Source of the DNA: Acephala macrosclerotiorum
Taxonomy: Eukaryota > Ascomycota > Leotiomycetes > Helotiales > Mollisiaceae
Assembly (NCBI GenBank): GCA_014904845.1
Contig: MU119335.1
Span: forward strand, 62,001-126,000
Reading direction: 5' to 3'
Length of the DNA: 64,000 nt
A program made the translations under genes and the position numbers. The first letter of the stretch is position 1, and every line of letters begins with the position of its first letter. Below are positions 37,440-48,225 of this stretch, piece by piece. A model generated the notes under the pieces. The model searched no databases, was not told the origin of the DNA, and saw nothing but the letters and a program-made list of their open reading frames with translations.

Positions 37440-37819
37440 TACGTAGAATTACAGCTTTGCTACGTGGGCTAGCTACCGGCAGATAGCCGCAACATTTGCT
37501 TTGCACAGACCTCTTCCCGGGTAGCATGCGCAGGGGTGCCAAAGCTATATCATTGGCCTGGAAAAGATAAGCGCCTGGATAAAGCGCTGTACCGCCATCA
37601 GCCCCATGAAAGGGACACTTGATCGTCTCGTCTTCCTTGTGTTGGTGTTGCATATATTTGGTGGATGTTGGGAATTAAAGAGTTACGAGGGCACATCAAT
37701 GTGAGGCTCTGTACTGGTCCCGCTTGAGACTGGCTCAAAGGCCAATAGGTAGAAGCTCAGCCAGATCGTAGCTCTCTTGCTTCCTGGAATAACGGGCGCG
37801 GGGCCTCCTCCCTCTAGAT
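37440..37819. other. Intergenic, promoter of GT32 gene
   Basis: No gene seen between the MITE and the glycosyltransferase. Sequence just before the ATG is CTCC-rich. Confidence 0.35.
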
Positions 37820-38692
37820 ATGTTATTCTCTCCTCGTCGGCCAGTAGTGCTTAAATTACTGCGTTTTGCTCTGCCCGCAAGCTTTTGTTTCTTTTTCTTC
37901 TTCCTAAGCCGAACCTGGATTCTCAATAACGCATATTCGCCTCTCAAAACATCTTTGACGTCGAGTGCGGCGCCGGCGATTCCAGAGAAGTTATGGTATA
38001 AACTCGGTCCAAATGGTTTAAACAGCGAACTCCAAGGATATGTCGATACTTGTCTCAGCAGAAACCCAACGTTCCAACACGAGTTTATGACTGATCTCTC
38101 TGGCGATGCCTTTGTCAAAGAACATTTCGCCTCTCGTCCCGATATCCTCGAAAATTTCCTGGCCCTCCGCATCCCTATTGTCAAAGCTGATATCCTCCGC
38201 TACCTTATCCTCTACGAGAATGGCGGAACTTGGAACGATCTAGATGTCTCATGCGAAGACGTGCCGATCGGCGAATGGATACCAGCGAAGTATAAGAAGA
38301 ACACGGGTCTCGTAGTCGGACTTGAATTTGACGTTGATATTTGGCTACGACAGTTTGCCAGTTGGACAATTATGGCAAAACCCAAGTCGCCGCATATGTT
38401 GATGGTGGTCGAGGATTGTATAGAGGCGGTGCGTGAGAAGACGAGGGAGCATAACGTTGGGGTGGCAGACCTGACAATCGATATGATTGGTGATGTGGTG
38501 GACTTTTTAGGTCCACGGAGACTGACAAGGGGTGTTTTGAAGAGTCTAAGCTTGACTCTTGATAGCAAGATCGAAGGCAAGAATGTATCTAATGTCACAG
38601 AACCACGACTCATCGGCGACGTCTTGGTATTGCCCGACTACTCGTTTGCGAATTCGATGAATGAGGAGTATGGGGATAGTCGCAAAGGCTAG
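37820..38692 (+). CDS. Glycosyltransferase family 32 protein, C-terminus cut by a stop
   Basis: Type II membrane glycosyltransferase (GT32, related to Och1/mannosyl transferases), expected in the Golgi. The 290-residue frame has a basic start, an N-terminal membrane anchor (FALPASFCFFFFFL), the IPEKLWYKLG entry motif, VKADILRYLILYENGG, and the metal/sugar-nucleotide DXD at about residues 140-142 (WNDLDVSCED). The TAG at 38690-38692 ends it, but the same frame goes on to 38776 with ILVTHHYAGSWKN, which is the conserved GT32 C-terminal histidine motif. So a Gln or Trp codon has probably become a stop, through a CpA-to-TpA type change. The truncated protein lacks that motif and may be inactive. 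Family call is firm. Confidence 0.85.
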   Translation: MLFSPRRPVVLKLLRFALPASFCFFFFFLSRTWILNNAYSPLKTSLTSSAAPAIPEKLWYKLGPNGLNSELQGYVDTCLSRNPTFQHEFMTDLSGDAFVKEHFASRPDILENFLALRIPIVKADILRYLILYENGGTWNDLDVSCEDVPIGEWIPAKYKKNTGLVVGLEFDVDIWLRQFASWTIMAKPKSPHMLMVVEDCIEAVREKTREHNVGVADLTIDMIGDVVDFLGPRRLTRGVLKSLSLTLDSKIEGKNVSNVTEPRLIGDVLVLPDYSFANSMNEEYGDSRKG

Positions 38693-38776
38693 ATACTTGT
38701 CACACATCATTATGCGGGTTCGTGGAAGAATGCTCTTGGTGGTGAGATATTGCGCAACGGGTCGAGCTCAGAATGA
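38693..38776 (+). pseudogene. Severed C-terminal end of the GT32 gene
   Basis: In-frame continuation after the stop at 38690, reading ILVTHHYAGSWKNALGGE and ending at TGA 38774-38776. It matches the expected C-terminal motif of GT32 proteins. Confidence 0.75.
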
Positions 38777-39672
38777 GGCACTACACCAGATTGATGAGCC
38801 TGCTCGCATGTTTAATTCTGCCGTGTCGACGCAAAACCGGCTCTTCCAGCACTCTTCAGATGGATTACCTCGAATATCGCTCTCGGTGGCCGTGGCGGCG
38901 TCGATATAGTTCAATGCAGCGTCGATGTACAGTACCATGAAGTGTGGTGGAGGATGGAGGAGGGAAGAGGGAGGTGGTAGTAGTGTGGTCCGCCGATTAG
39001 CCAGGGGCAAAGAAAGTCGATATTTGTGATTTGAGTTGTCTTGGAGTGGTAGCGGTAACCCTGGTAGAATAATATGCGGCCAATGAAGCATCTTCGTCAC
39101 ATCACATCTTGCACACCCATTTGTATTTCCAACTGATCTTGGTACATAGGTGTGATGCGATGCGGTGCGATGCGGTGCTACCATTTGCCCCCGGATTAAG
39201 CCCCCAACGGACCCAGCAGCGTGAACCAGGCGTGGTGCGTGAGTGGGTGCGACGGTGGGTGTGTACTGTAACGGCGGGATGCTGTGTAATGGGAAATAGA
39301 CCTGCCTTGTTCTATGCTTATGAAGCACTAAATAATATGCCTATGTTGGAGCTTCCACAGGCACTGTCACGTAATGAGCTTGCTTAGACCCGTATTCTTG
39401 CTCCCGTGACAGGCATTGTGGACTTTAGTAGAAACGTGTCTCTTAAAACCCGCCAGTTGCTCCAAACAACAAAATCTGGGAGTGAAAAGAACACGGATTT
39501 TGCTAAAATGTACTTTAAACAGAATAGGAGGCAGTGTCCAATGAGGTTGGAGGCCATCTTGACCTTGCCTATGCTTATATCGACGAAACGTTTCCGTGTG
39601 ATCTCGCTGATGTGACAAACTCCAAGAAACACTTACGCCAAAATCTCAAATGATACGCATAGTTTACCTACC
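38777..39672. other. Intergenic with GATGCG short repeats
   Basis: No gene supported. GTGCGATGCG-type microsatellite at about 39150-39178. Short frames on the minus strand at 39367-39632 have no domain. Confidence 0.35.
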
Positions 39673-40674
39673 TCATACAACCCTCTTCCTCTTCGCAGCA
39701 GCCCTAGAAGACTCTCTTGGCACCTCCGACGAAGCTCTCGTAACCTCAACATTATCCTTCACAGCCTCTCTCCTCGCCGCACTTTCCTCCCTCAACAAAT
39801 CCATTTTCAGTCTTGCCTCTTCCCTCATGAGCTCCATTCTGAGTTGATGTTCTGCTCGCAAAGCACTGACTCGCTCCTTCTCTTCGGCTGCGAACATCTT
39901 GGTGATACATTTTCGTTCGTGTTCTTTGGTTTGTTTGATTTCCTTCAGGATGGCTTTATGTTCTTCCGTCTTGGCTTTTTGCTCGGCGTTGTATATTTCG
40001 GAGACGCAGGCTCGTTCGTGGTCCCCGGTTCCTTTGAGGTCTTTCAATCGTTGCTTGGCGATATCTTCTGCAGACCGTATCTTGATCTTCTTCTCCGCGT
40101 CAAACATGTCTGTGATGCATTCCGTTTCGAGATTCCCCAGCCCTTCGACCTCTCTTAGTCTGGCAGCAGCCTCATCTTTCGCACCCCGAACCTTAACCTT
40201 CACTTGTTCGCTATACATGTCTCTGATACAATCTGCTTCGAGTACTCCCAGTCCCTCGACCTGAGCCACCCGGGCGTTAGCTTCGGCTTGGGCACCGTTT
40301 ATTCTCTTGTCTGATATTCCATCACAATGATAGGTGCCGTCATACATTTGCTGGATACATTCCCCTTCAAGTTGTCCCAATCCCTCAACCTCAGCTAGTC
40401 TGGCATTGCTTTCGGCTTGGGCACCAGTTATTCTCTTGTCCGATATGCCTTCAAGCCCATTCCCGCCGTCGTACATTTGCTGGATACACTCTCCTTCAAG
40501 CTGTCCAAGACCCTCGATTTCTGCTACCCGTTGAGCACCTGCAGCCTCGATTGCAGCAACAGAAGCGTCGCCATCTCGTCTCGTATTGCGGACTGCCTCC
40601 TCAGCAGCGCGCTGCTGCGTCGCGATGAGGGCTTGCATCTGCCCTACAGACATGTGGTCGAATATTGGAGGCAT
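39673..40674 (-). CDS. Unrecognised protein of tandem Cys-containing ~40-residue repeats
   Basis: I do not recognise this 333-residue protein. After a short start it consists of about six tandem repeats of 35-45 residues with the pattern A.ARL.EVEGLG.LE.ECI..MYD.E..., for example AEVEGLGQLEGECIQQMYDG. Five or six copies keep a single Cys in the ECI/DCI/ACV/KCI position. The first two copies are almost identical in DNA as well as protein, which suggests recent unit duplication, while the last copies are divergent and Lys-rich. The sequence is strongly helical and charged, likely coiled coil, and ends in the basic tail AAAKRKRVV, a possible nuclear signal. No intron, no signal peptide, no membrane segment. 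The intact frame with silent and conservative differences between copies supports a real gene. Confidence 0.75.
   Translation of the reverse strand: MPPIFDHMSVGQMQALIATQQRAAEEAVRNTRRDGDASVAAIEAAGAQRVAEIEGLGQLEGECIQQMYDGGNGLEGISDKRITGAQAESNARLAEVEGLGQLEGECIQQMYDGTYHCDGISDKRINGAQAEANARVAQVEGLGVLEADCIRDMYSEQVKVKVRGAKDEAAARLREVEGLGNLETECITDMFDAEKKIKIRSAEDIAKQRLKDLKGTGDHERACVSEIYNAEQKAKTEEHKAILKEIKQTKEHERKCITKMFAAEEKERVSALRAEHQLRMELMREEARLKMDLLREESAARREAVKDNVEVTRASSEVPRESSRAAAKRKRVV
40315..40536 (-). repeat. Two near-identical ~105-bp coding repeats
   Basis: The two N-terminal repeats of the protein above are nearly identical in DNA. Blocks such as CATTTGCTGGATACA and CTTCAAG(T/C)TGTCC recur about 110-130 bp apart. 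Confidence 0.7.
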
Positions 40675-41361
40675 ATTGGCAGATTGACCAGGAACTAATC
40701 GTGAGGTAGAAAAGCGTTATCTGCGTGTTCGTAAGTGGGAAAAGGGCCGGCTTTCAATTGAAGCTCTAGATAACTGGATTCGTTTAGGATGAGAATGGGG
40801 ATGGGTTCGGTTTGTCGATAATGGCAGATTGACAATTGTCGAGTCTAGAGCAAGAAGTGCAATAGCTCTAAGGCGTTACGAGCGTGGAGGATCGCGGTCG
40901 TCGTTGGAAGGGTATTGGGACACGGAGACGCGTTGAGATTAAGTGGCTGTAGCGAGCCGAGGCCCAGATTTCAGGGGCATTCAGGGGCATTCAGGGGCTT
41001 CCCGCTAAATCAGCCGCCTAACATTTAGCGGGGTCGCCAAGGAAAAGGGGGTCGCGGGTGGATCCGCAGTTGCTCTCGACTGCTGGAGCTGCTGGAGGAA
41101 CTGTTGAGATGTGGAACGCATGACCGTAATCGATTTAGAAGAAGAGGATCTGGGTAGACTATAGATCCCCTTTTCAATAGGGAGAAACAAAGATTCTTTC
41201 GAAACGTATCTGGTGACTGGTCCATGGAGCTTTCACTTTCTTTCTCCGCGCACGGCGACCAATGCTATGAAGAGTTTGAAGTGAGGAAGGAAGAATTGTG
41301 TTAATTTGCAACTTCTCATCTGTGATTATGATTACATGGAAGATTAAACAATAGATATAGC
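40675..41361. other. Intergenic between repeat-protein gene and phosphate transporter
   Basis: No gene supported. TCAGGGGCAT occurs three times in tandem at about 40972-41000. The right end is the 3' region of the phosphate transporter. Confidence 0.35.
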
Positions 41362-44300
41362 TTATATTATAGCATGCCTGATACTCCCACTCACAAACTC
41401 CCTCGCTCTCGTCCCATCGCCATTCGGAAGCTCAGGCGCACTATTCCTTCCCCTTCTTTCCATCTCCCTCTGCACATTCACCTCATCCAACTCCCTCCCA
41501 ATCCCATCCGCATTCACATCAACAGCAGTAGCCTTCCCATTCCTCCTCTCCGCCTCCTCACCCCCACTCAACCTATCGAGAAACATAAATACCCTATCCC
41601 CAACTCTCCCACACCATTTCCAAATTCCCTCAACTACCTTTCCCCAACGAGTATCAGAGTAGTCTTTCTCTGGACTACGGCCTTTGGCCCATTGTTCGAG
41701 GGTTTTGGCGGTGTGGGTGGTGGGGGAGTGTTCTTGTCCGGGGATCCAGACGATTGTTGTGTAGAGGCCGAGGAGCATGAATATTGAGAATCTAGCTTGG
41801 GAGTCAGCATGTTTGATGAGTGGAATGGAGGAAGCGGAGGGTAGGGCTGGGGTGAAGGAGAAGAATTGATACGAACATGAGGAGTGAGTATGGGAGCCAT
41901 TTCTGGATTTTGTTGTAGTCTGTATTATCACCGTAGTTGATGTATGCGAGAAAAAGCTGTGCAACGACGGATCCGAGCTTGCCAAAAGCAGCCGAGATAC
42001 CGTGGCATAGGCCTCGGTACCTAGTGGGAAACAGTTCCGCTGGCATCTGTGAAAAGGAAAGTCAGTCATGTGCTAGAAGTCAAGGAGGAAGTTTTAGTAT
42101 AAACGCACTATGTAAGAGGTCGCATTAGGACCTGGTACAATTAGTCAGAAGCTTAGTGGAGGTGAGTCGGGGATACAGACCAAAGTTGAAGAATATCTGA
42201 CAAAGAATGTAAAGCACAACAATGGCTGCTTGTCCTCCGATCTCATACAGATGGTAAAATGAACCTCCAATGACAATGAAGAGAATGAATAGCCAGAAGA
42301 AGCCGATCATCTGGATCCATTTTCGCCCGAGTCTGTCGATTGCGATGAAAGTGATCGAGATTCCGACAAGAGCGCCGAGTGAGACGACGACTAGACTTTG
42401 CCAGACGTCGTGGACGATGACGTTGTAGACGGGTTCGCTTGGTGGGCTCTTCTTGCCATACCAAATATTGGTGATGATCTTGGGAGAATTCATTCCTAGA
42501 CCGTAGACTGGATGAGAAAAGTTAGTCATCACACACAAAAATCTTAAAAAACGATGATCTCTGGAAGTCAAAGGGCTGGAGCTGATAAATGGAAGTATGC
42601 TTACATGGAAGATCGAGGCAGAACCAGCAGACTGAAGTTGCGACCAGAGTTCGGAGATTCCCCTTATGCCAGAAGTAATCTTTGAAATCTTCCCAGCTTG
42701 GGGGCGGTGGTTGCTTGTTGTCATCTGAACTTAAATTTGACTTTCCAATCATCGGCATGCCTGGGAAAGCTTGTCCAGTAGATGTCATGAAGAATTGCTT
42801 GGATGGATGCTCCGAGAGTCTGTTCGCGTTGAAATCGGCGTTCGCCTCTGGATCATCTTGATATGGTCTATACGCATTTCCTTCAAAATCATGAGGTCCC
42901 GCTTGCGGCGAGGTTGCGATTCTTCGATGAGGAGAAGCTGCAGAAGAGCCTTCACCTACATCATGCTCGGGATGTAGTAGATCGTGCTGTGCTACAGGAA
43001 GGTCGTGCGGCGTAGACTCCTCGACGCTCCTTGCACCAGATTCCACGGATATCGCCCCTGAAGAGTTTCTCGTCAAAGGATGTGTGCCCTCCAGGTCCTC
43101 ATTTTTGTGCTCCTCGTGAAGGTCAACCGACAACGCACCTAAAGATCTCCTTGGCAGTGACTGCTCTTCCAGGTGCTCGGCTTCAGGGGGCGCATCAGCT
43201 GCAGGACCAGATCTTGCTCCAGACGAAGTAGTTCTGCGCAAAGGAGGTCCCTGGTATGCGGAATTATGTGTAACCATAGACGTCGCCGACACGAGTCCCG
43301 CCTGCTGCGAACCCAAAAGATATCGTTTCAATTCTGAAGCCGCCTTAGCAGTATCTCCACTGACATCCGCTGTATATCTTGGCGATTCGATAATGGTCAG
43401 ACGAAACCAGAGGGCGATCACAGCAGGAATGACGCCGACTCCAATGATCCAGCGCCAAATTGAGTCTAACGTTTCCATGCATTGGTCGTTACAGTTATCT
43501 GCGGTAGCATCTGATGGGATGCCGTCTCTCTGTCTTGCTGCAGCTATCAGTGTAACCAGTGTTGCAGCAAGTTGACCCAAAGGTTGGCATGCAAAGACAA
43601 TCGTCAACATCTTTCCTCTCATCCTTGTCGGGGCAAATCTGCGAGGTTGGCATTAGGAAGTTCCGTCTGGATGTCCATTGGAAACTTACTCTGAGCAAAT
43701 GACTGCAGATAAAGGATAACTAGTTCTAATTGTTAGTAGCGTTCCACGTGATCGAGAAGTGAGTTTCCCATAAGGGTCAACGCCCCCGGAGCGAGAGTTC
43801 AAAACGAAAGAGAAAACACTAATGAAAAAGAGGTGGACTTGCTCAGCACCGATACCAATTCCTAGAATAAAACGCCATACCAACAGGCCGACAAAGACAG
43901 ACATACTGCCATGGAGCCCATTCGATGCCATCACCACCCCAAGAGTCGCGCCAATAGTGATAATAAGTTCTTGTCCGTACATTTTCCGTCTGCCCCAGAG
44001 GTCCGCTCCAAGACCGAACGCAATCTGGCCGATGATTGATCCACCTAGGGTCACAACATTCAGAGCAATTTCGTAGTTATGAGGCATAGTTCCCTCATAA
44101 TAGATGATCCCAAGTATTGGCACGACCATGTTGATAGCAAAGATGGAATAGGCATCCGTAAAGAAACCAACTCCAGCCACAACCACAATCCCTACCAACT
44201 TATTAGCATTGTAAAAAGTCAAGATTTGGGAGGTAACTCTAGAGCTGGGAGCTGTCTTGGGAGCTGAGAAATAGAGCAAACAGGCACGATCCATTTGCGT

Positions 44301-44557
44301 GTAGGCTCCTGAGACAGCTCCCATACAAGAAAACAGCAAATTAGTATGGAAATAAGACGTACATGAGTATTCCTTGAACTTCGCAGTCTCGAGTCGATGT
44401 ATGATATAGGCTCGACGGTCGTCCTCCTGAATTGTGTTAGCCCTGCAGCAGAGCATTGTACCTGTGATTTACGCGCACGTACGCTGATATGATCAAAGTC
44501 ATCATCGCTAAATGGATTGAGGAAAAATTTGAGCCATTTGAATCCCCAGACGGACAT
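41362..44557 (-). CDS. Inorganic phosphate transporter (Pho84-type MFS)
   Basis: Proton-coupled phosphate symporter of the major facilitator superfamily, in the plasma membrane. Nine exons, 44557-44483, 44426-44363, 44263-43843, 43719-43690, 43638-42605, 42507-42181, 42131-42109, 42046-41877 and 41791-41362, join in frame to 857 residues. Family marks: GVGFFTDAYSIFAIN, GQIAFGLGADLWGRRKMYG, GIGADYPLSAVICSEF (built across two introns), RLTIIESPRY, LDLPFYGLGMNSPKI and AELFPTRYRGLCHGI. Intron 3 has a GC-AG form (donor GCAAGT); only this choice gives the family motif. The hydrophilic loop at about 280-516 is some 235 residues, far longer than in yeast Pho84, and is rich in Ser, Glu, His and Pro. 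No stops or shifts. Confidence 0.93.
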
Positions 44558-45815
44558 GTTGGAGAAGGCTCTCGCGCGACAACCTCGCAGATGCAGAATC
44601 GCAACGTCAAATTTCAACGGGATGAACTGGAGGACCTGCAAGAAACAAAACAATATGAACAGGTGTTCGGAAGGCTAGGGCAGCTCATGCTAGCCATTGC
44701 TCGTCCTTTTGAATACGATGGGAAGATGTTGAAGTGTCGCCATGACATCGGACGAATATCATCCCAGGTACCAGGCGGCTGGCAAGACTGGCAGCATAGA
44801 GTAAGAGGCGTAAAGGGGGCCATGCACAGCCACAGGAGCGGCATGACTCGCCAGGGCTGCAGCTCTCGTGTCTGTTGGTTGGTGCCCACACTAGCTGAGA
44901 GACGGAACGGGGAGGTCTTCCGCTTGGAATAGCCCATTATGCTGTCCCTTGACCTTCGTGGACGCCACAAGTGGGGGGATACTCAGATATCTGGCTACTG
45001 TGTCAGTTCGCAAAAGTTGTCAGCTGTCCTGAAGGCTATCTCCCGTGCCTTCGTCTGGAAGCGATTGTCATACAGATCTCCTATAGCTTCCCAGGAAGAC
45101 ATTTCGTTCAATCGGGTTGAGGATTCTGTTTGGATGCACTCGGTCTGGTGGAGTATGGAGATATCGAGCTCTTGGGTGATTGATGCAATGAGGTTGAGGT
45201 TATATTTAGATTCTCGCCTCTCGCTCCCCTTTTGGCTAAGTTGAGAAAACGTGCTCCATTCTCTCGACATCATTTGTTTATTTCAACCTCACTCCTTTCC
45301 AACCGCCTCAAATCTGCACTTCACAGCCGTCCTCCCTCCACTGAGGTGAATTGTCAAGTGACAGACGCTGCCTCAAGGAAAAGATTCACCTGGACCCAAT
45401 AATGGCCCCAACGCAGCCGCTATGGCCGTCCTGCCGGAGTGACGGTATCACTCCACGGTAGAATCCCCACGAGGGATCGGGACCCAAGAAAATTGTCAAC
45501 AAGGGTCTCTGGCCCAAGAGCCTTTCTGCTGCCTGCCGTTTTCTCCATCTTCAGTGTCAAAAATTTATGACCAAATTTGCAGCCGACACGCGACAGTTTG
45601 TTACATTGCTTGCCCCGCTCCGAATCTTGACTCAGTATCCAAGTTCATTAATCCCGTTGTTGAGCGTGTGTAGCTTTACATCTGGGGCGGGACTGATCGC
45701 GCACGACAGCTCGCTGCGTGTTCGATACCCGCTTGGGGCTCTGACATTCTCGCGCGAATCCTATCCTTATTGACATAGCCTTCATGGCTTCGGCAATCTT
45801 GAGCCTTTGTTCATC
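44558..45815. other. Divergent intergenic region
   Basis: Promoters of the phosphate transporter (-) and the unknown gene (+). No CACGTG site was noticed in it. No gene supported; frames at 44489-45273 have no domains. Confidence 0.4.
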
Positions 45816-48225
45816 ATGAGCTTTGGATGGTCTGTGGGAGATGTTATCGCGGGGCTCAAAGTTGTATACGATATTTGGGAAGCCGTTCAAGATGGACCCC
45901 TCAACGCGCGTTTCGAAGCCGCCCAGTTCTTTGACGAGTACGTGCATATAATAAGCCGTCTAGAGAAATGGGAAAGTCGAAAAGCAGCCTTCTCGCAGGA
46001 TCCTCTGCTCGCAAAGTCGCAACGACAACTACGAGAACAATGCACACTGTTTCTCAAGAACCATATCAGGTTGATACAGCAAGTCAACCCAGCAACTGTA
46101 GCAAAGAAAGAGGGGCGTTCGACTTGGTTAAAGAAGGCCGCGTTTTCAAAGGAGCAGATTATTGAATTATATCAACGAGTCTCGTGGCCATCCGAGCGCC
46201 AGACAGTTGCGAAGCTGCGAATTAAACTACAATTCTTCCTAGATGTCGCTAGTTTCGATATTGCCCTCGACAACAATGACACTCTCCATCAAATGAGGTA
46301 TGTATGTTATATTCTATTACCGGTCATCAAATTTGCTGACTGTGACGATTTATGCAGAACCGATAATGCGGATCTCATGTCTTCAAACCTCAAGCTGGTC
46401 ACTTCACATCTTGAAATGGTATCGCTTATCAAAGAAAACCTCAGACGAATTACCAACCCCCTTGAGCCAGGACGTCAACCAGCAGAAATCGACTACCCCA
46501 TGCTACGCCAATTCGACCAGGCTCTGCGTGTGCCTCAAGCATTGCCAAGACCACAACCGATGCTAGCAATCGAATCAGGGAGGACCCAGTCTGCACTTCC
46601 GTGGGAACAGCAAAATCGGAACGCAAACGAGCTAGTGGAAGCACAATATGCGGTGCGTCCTCACGCTGCCTCTGCTGCACAGAATGCCAACGGCGTTGAT
46701 CATAACGATATCCGGGACCTCATTGAGCGACGCCTCGACAATCTCTCGATGCGAGTAAAGCGGGTTGAAACACTTGAGACAATTTCAGAAAATGAAGCGG
46801 ATGATGATGCATCCATCCAGTCGCTGTTGGAACATCTCAGAAACATGCGTGCTCGAATCAGCAATGCAGTGGGTGTGTTGAGACGCCAGAGCTTGCAGAA
46901 CGGATTGTCTCTCGTGCCAGGCAACCCAGAAGACGCACTAAAGGCTGAGCTTGAGGCATGGGACTTACTTGAAGAGCGCATGGAACGAGAAATTCTGCAT
47001 CCTCCATGCCAGGCACGACGAATTGCAACTTCATCTACTCCGCAAAATGGACCTACAAGACCAATGGATATCCCAAGAAGGAAATCTACCTTATCGCCAC
47101 GCGCAACATACGACGGCTGGCCAGGGTCAATGAGCAGTAGTCCTGATAATCAACGTGGCTCGCTGTCATCATCTCCCAACCAGTCTCGCCCATTGTCGCA
47201 CAGCAGGAGTGGCTCTCATTCATCCCAGTCTCGGCCTTCGTCAGTACGCCTAGATCACGCAATTCCAGTAACTTTGTAAGCTGCCCTCCCTCGTGAAAAA
47301 TGAAGGTCTCTCAGGATCTCTAACATAACATAGATACTACTCGGAATACACCCTCAATGGAACAATCCAGACTTTGAAACGAAACAACGACGGAGAAGTT
47401 GAGAAAATCACAACCTTAAGCAAAGATGGACACTTCAAAATATATCACTCGATTGACTTCCAAGCATCAAGCTCAGTCGAGACCACCATGAAACCATTCC
47501 TCGACAACCGCCACGTTTGTCCCGACGACGACCACAAATGGCGCGTACAATTCAAAGGCGCTCACGCCCTAAACATCATAAACATTCACCCCACCCAAGG
47601 AGAGAAAGTCCTCGGCTCTCTCCCCTGTCCACCAATCTACAGATTCACCAACGACAACGACTTCAAAGAATTCCAACGCCTCCTTTTAAACAGTGAAGTA
47701 AAATTCATCTGCGACGTAACACGCATCGACCCCACCCCAGCATCCAAACACTCCCAATGCCACCTCGGCACCATTCGAATCCTTCTCGACCCCTTCTCCA
47801 AAAACCGTTCAATCCTCTATTTCCGGCACACACCCGACCACAAAGGCTTCGTCGAATGGCCCGTTTCCATCTTCAAACCACCTCGCGAACCGACCAAGAA
47901 ATCCAAGTTGCTCACTCTCAACTCCCTAGATGACAAACCGCTCTCTCAGTCAAAAGCCCTTTCGAGAAGAAGCACTTCTGGGAGTGTGGCTACGATGGCT
48001 AGTTTTGAGACGCAGCCGGGGAATGCGTTGGCGAGGAGTCAGGGGGATAAGACGGGGTTGAAGGGGTTGGTGATTGAGTTTTATGATTGTGCGGATTGTC
48101 ATGCTTTTTGGAGTGAGTTTGTGATGAGGGAGGAGGTGGAGTTTCAGTTGGATATGGATTTACGTGGAGAGATGAATGGGGAGAATGGGTTGGGGTTGGA
48201 TTTTGGGAGTCCGAGCCCAAGTTGA
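45816..48225 (+). CDS. Unknown fungal protein with STAND-type N-terminal domain
   Basis: Exons 45816-46297, 46358-47275 and 47334-48225 join in frame to 763 residues. The start MSFGWSVGDVIAGLKVVYDIW resembles the fungal N-terminal domain seen in front of STAND and related proteins, a helical region whose role is not settled. Residues about 300-390 are coiled-coil-like (RRLDNLSMRVKRVETLE), followed by a Ser-rich linker (SMSSSPDNQRGSLSSSP), then a conserved-looking beta-rich C-terminal part (YRFTNDNDFKEFQRLLL, VEWPVSIFKPP). No NB-ARC or other catalytic domain is visible. Intron 1 is 60 bp with a CTGAC branch site; without it the frame also stays open. Function unknown. Confidence 0.8.

Noticed and set aside
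37066..37441. CRISPR-like reading of the internal repeats
   Set aside because: Only two copies, no spacers, and clear TA-flanked inverted ends make it a MITE in a eukaryotic genome.
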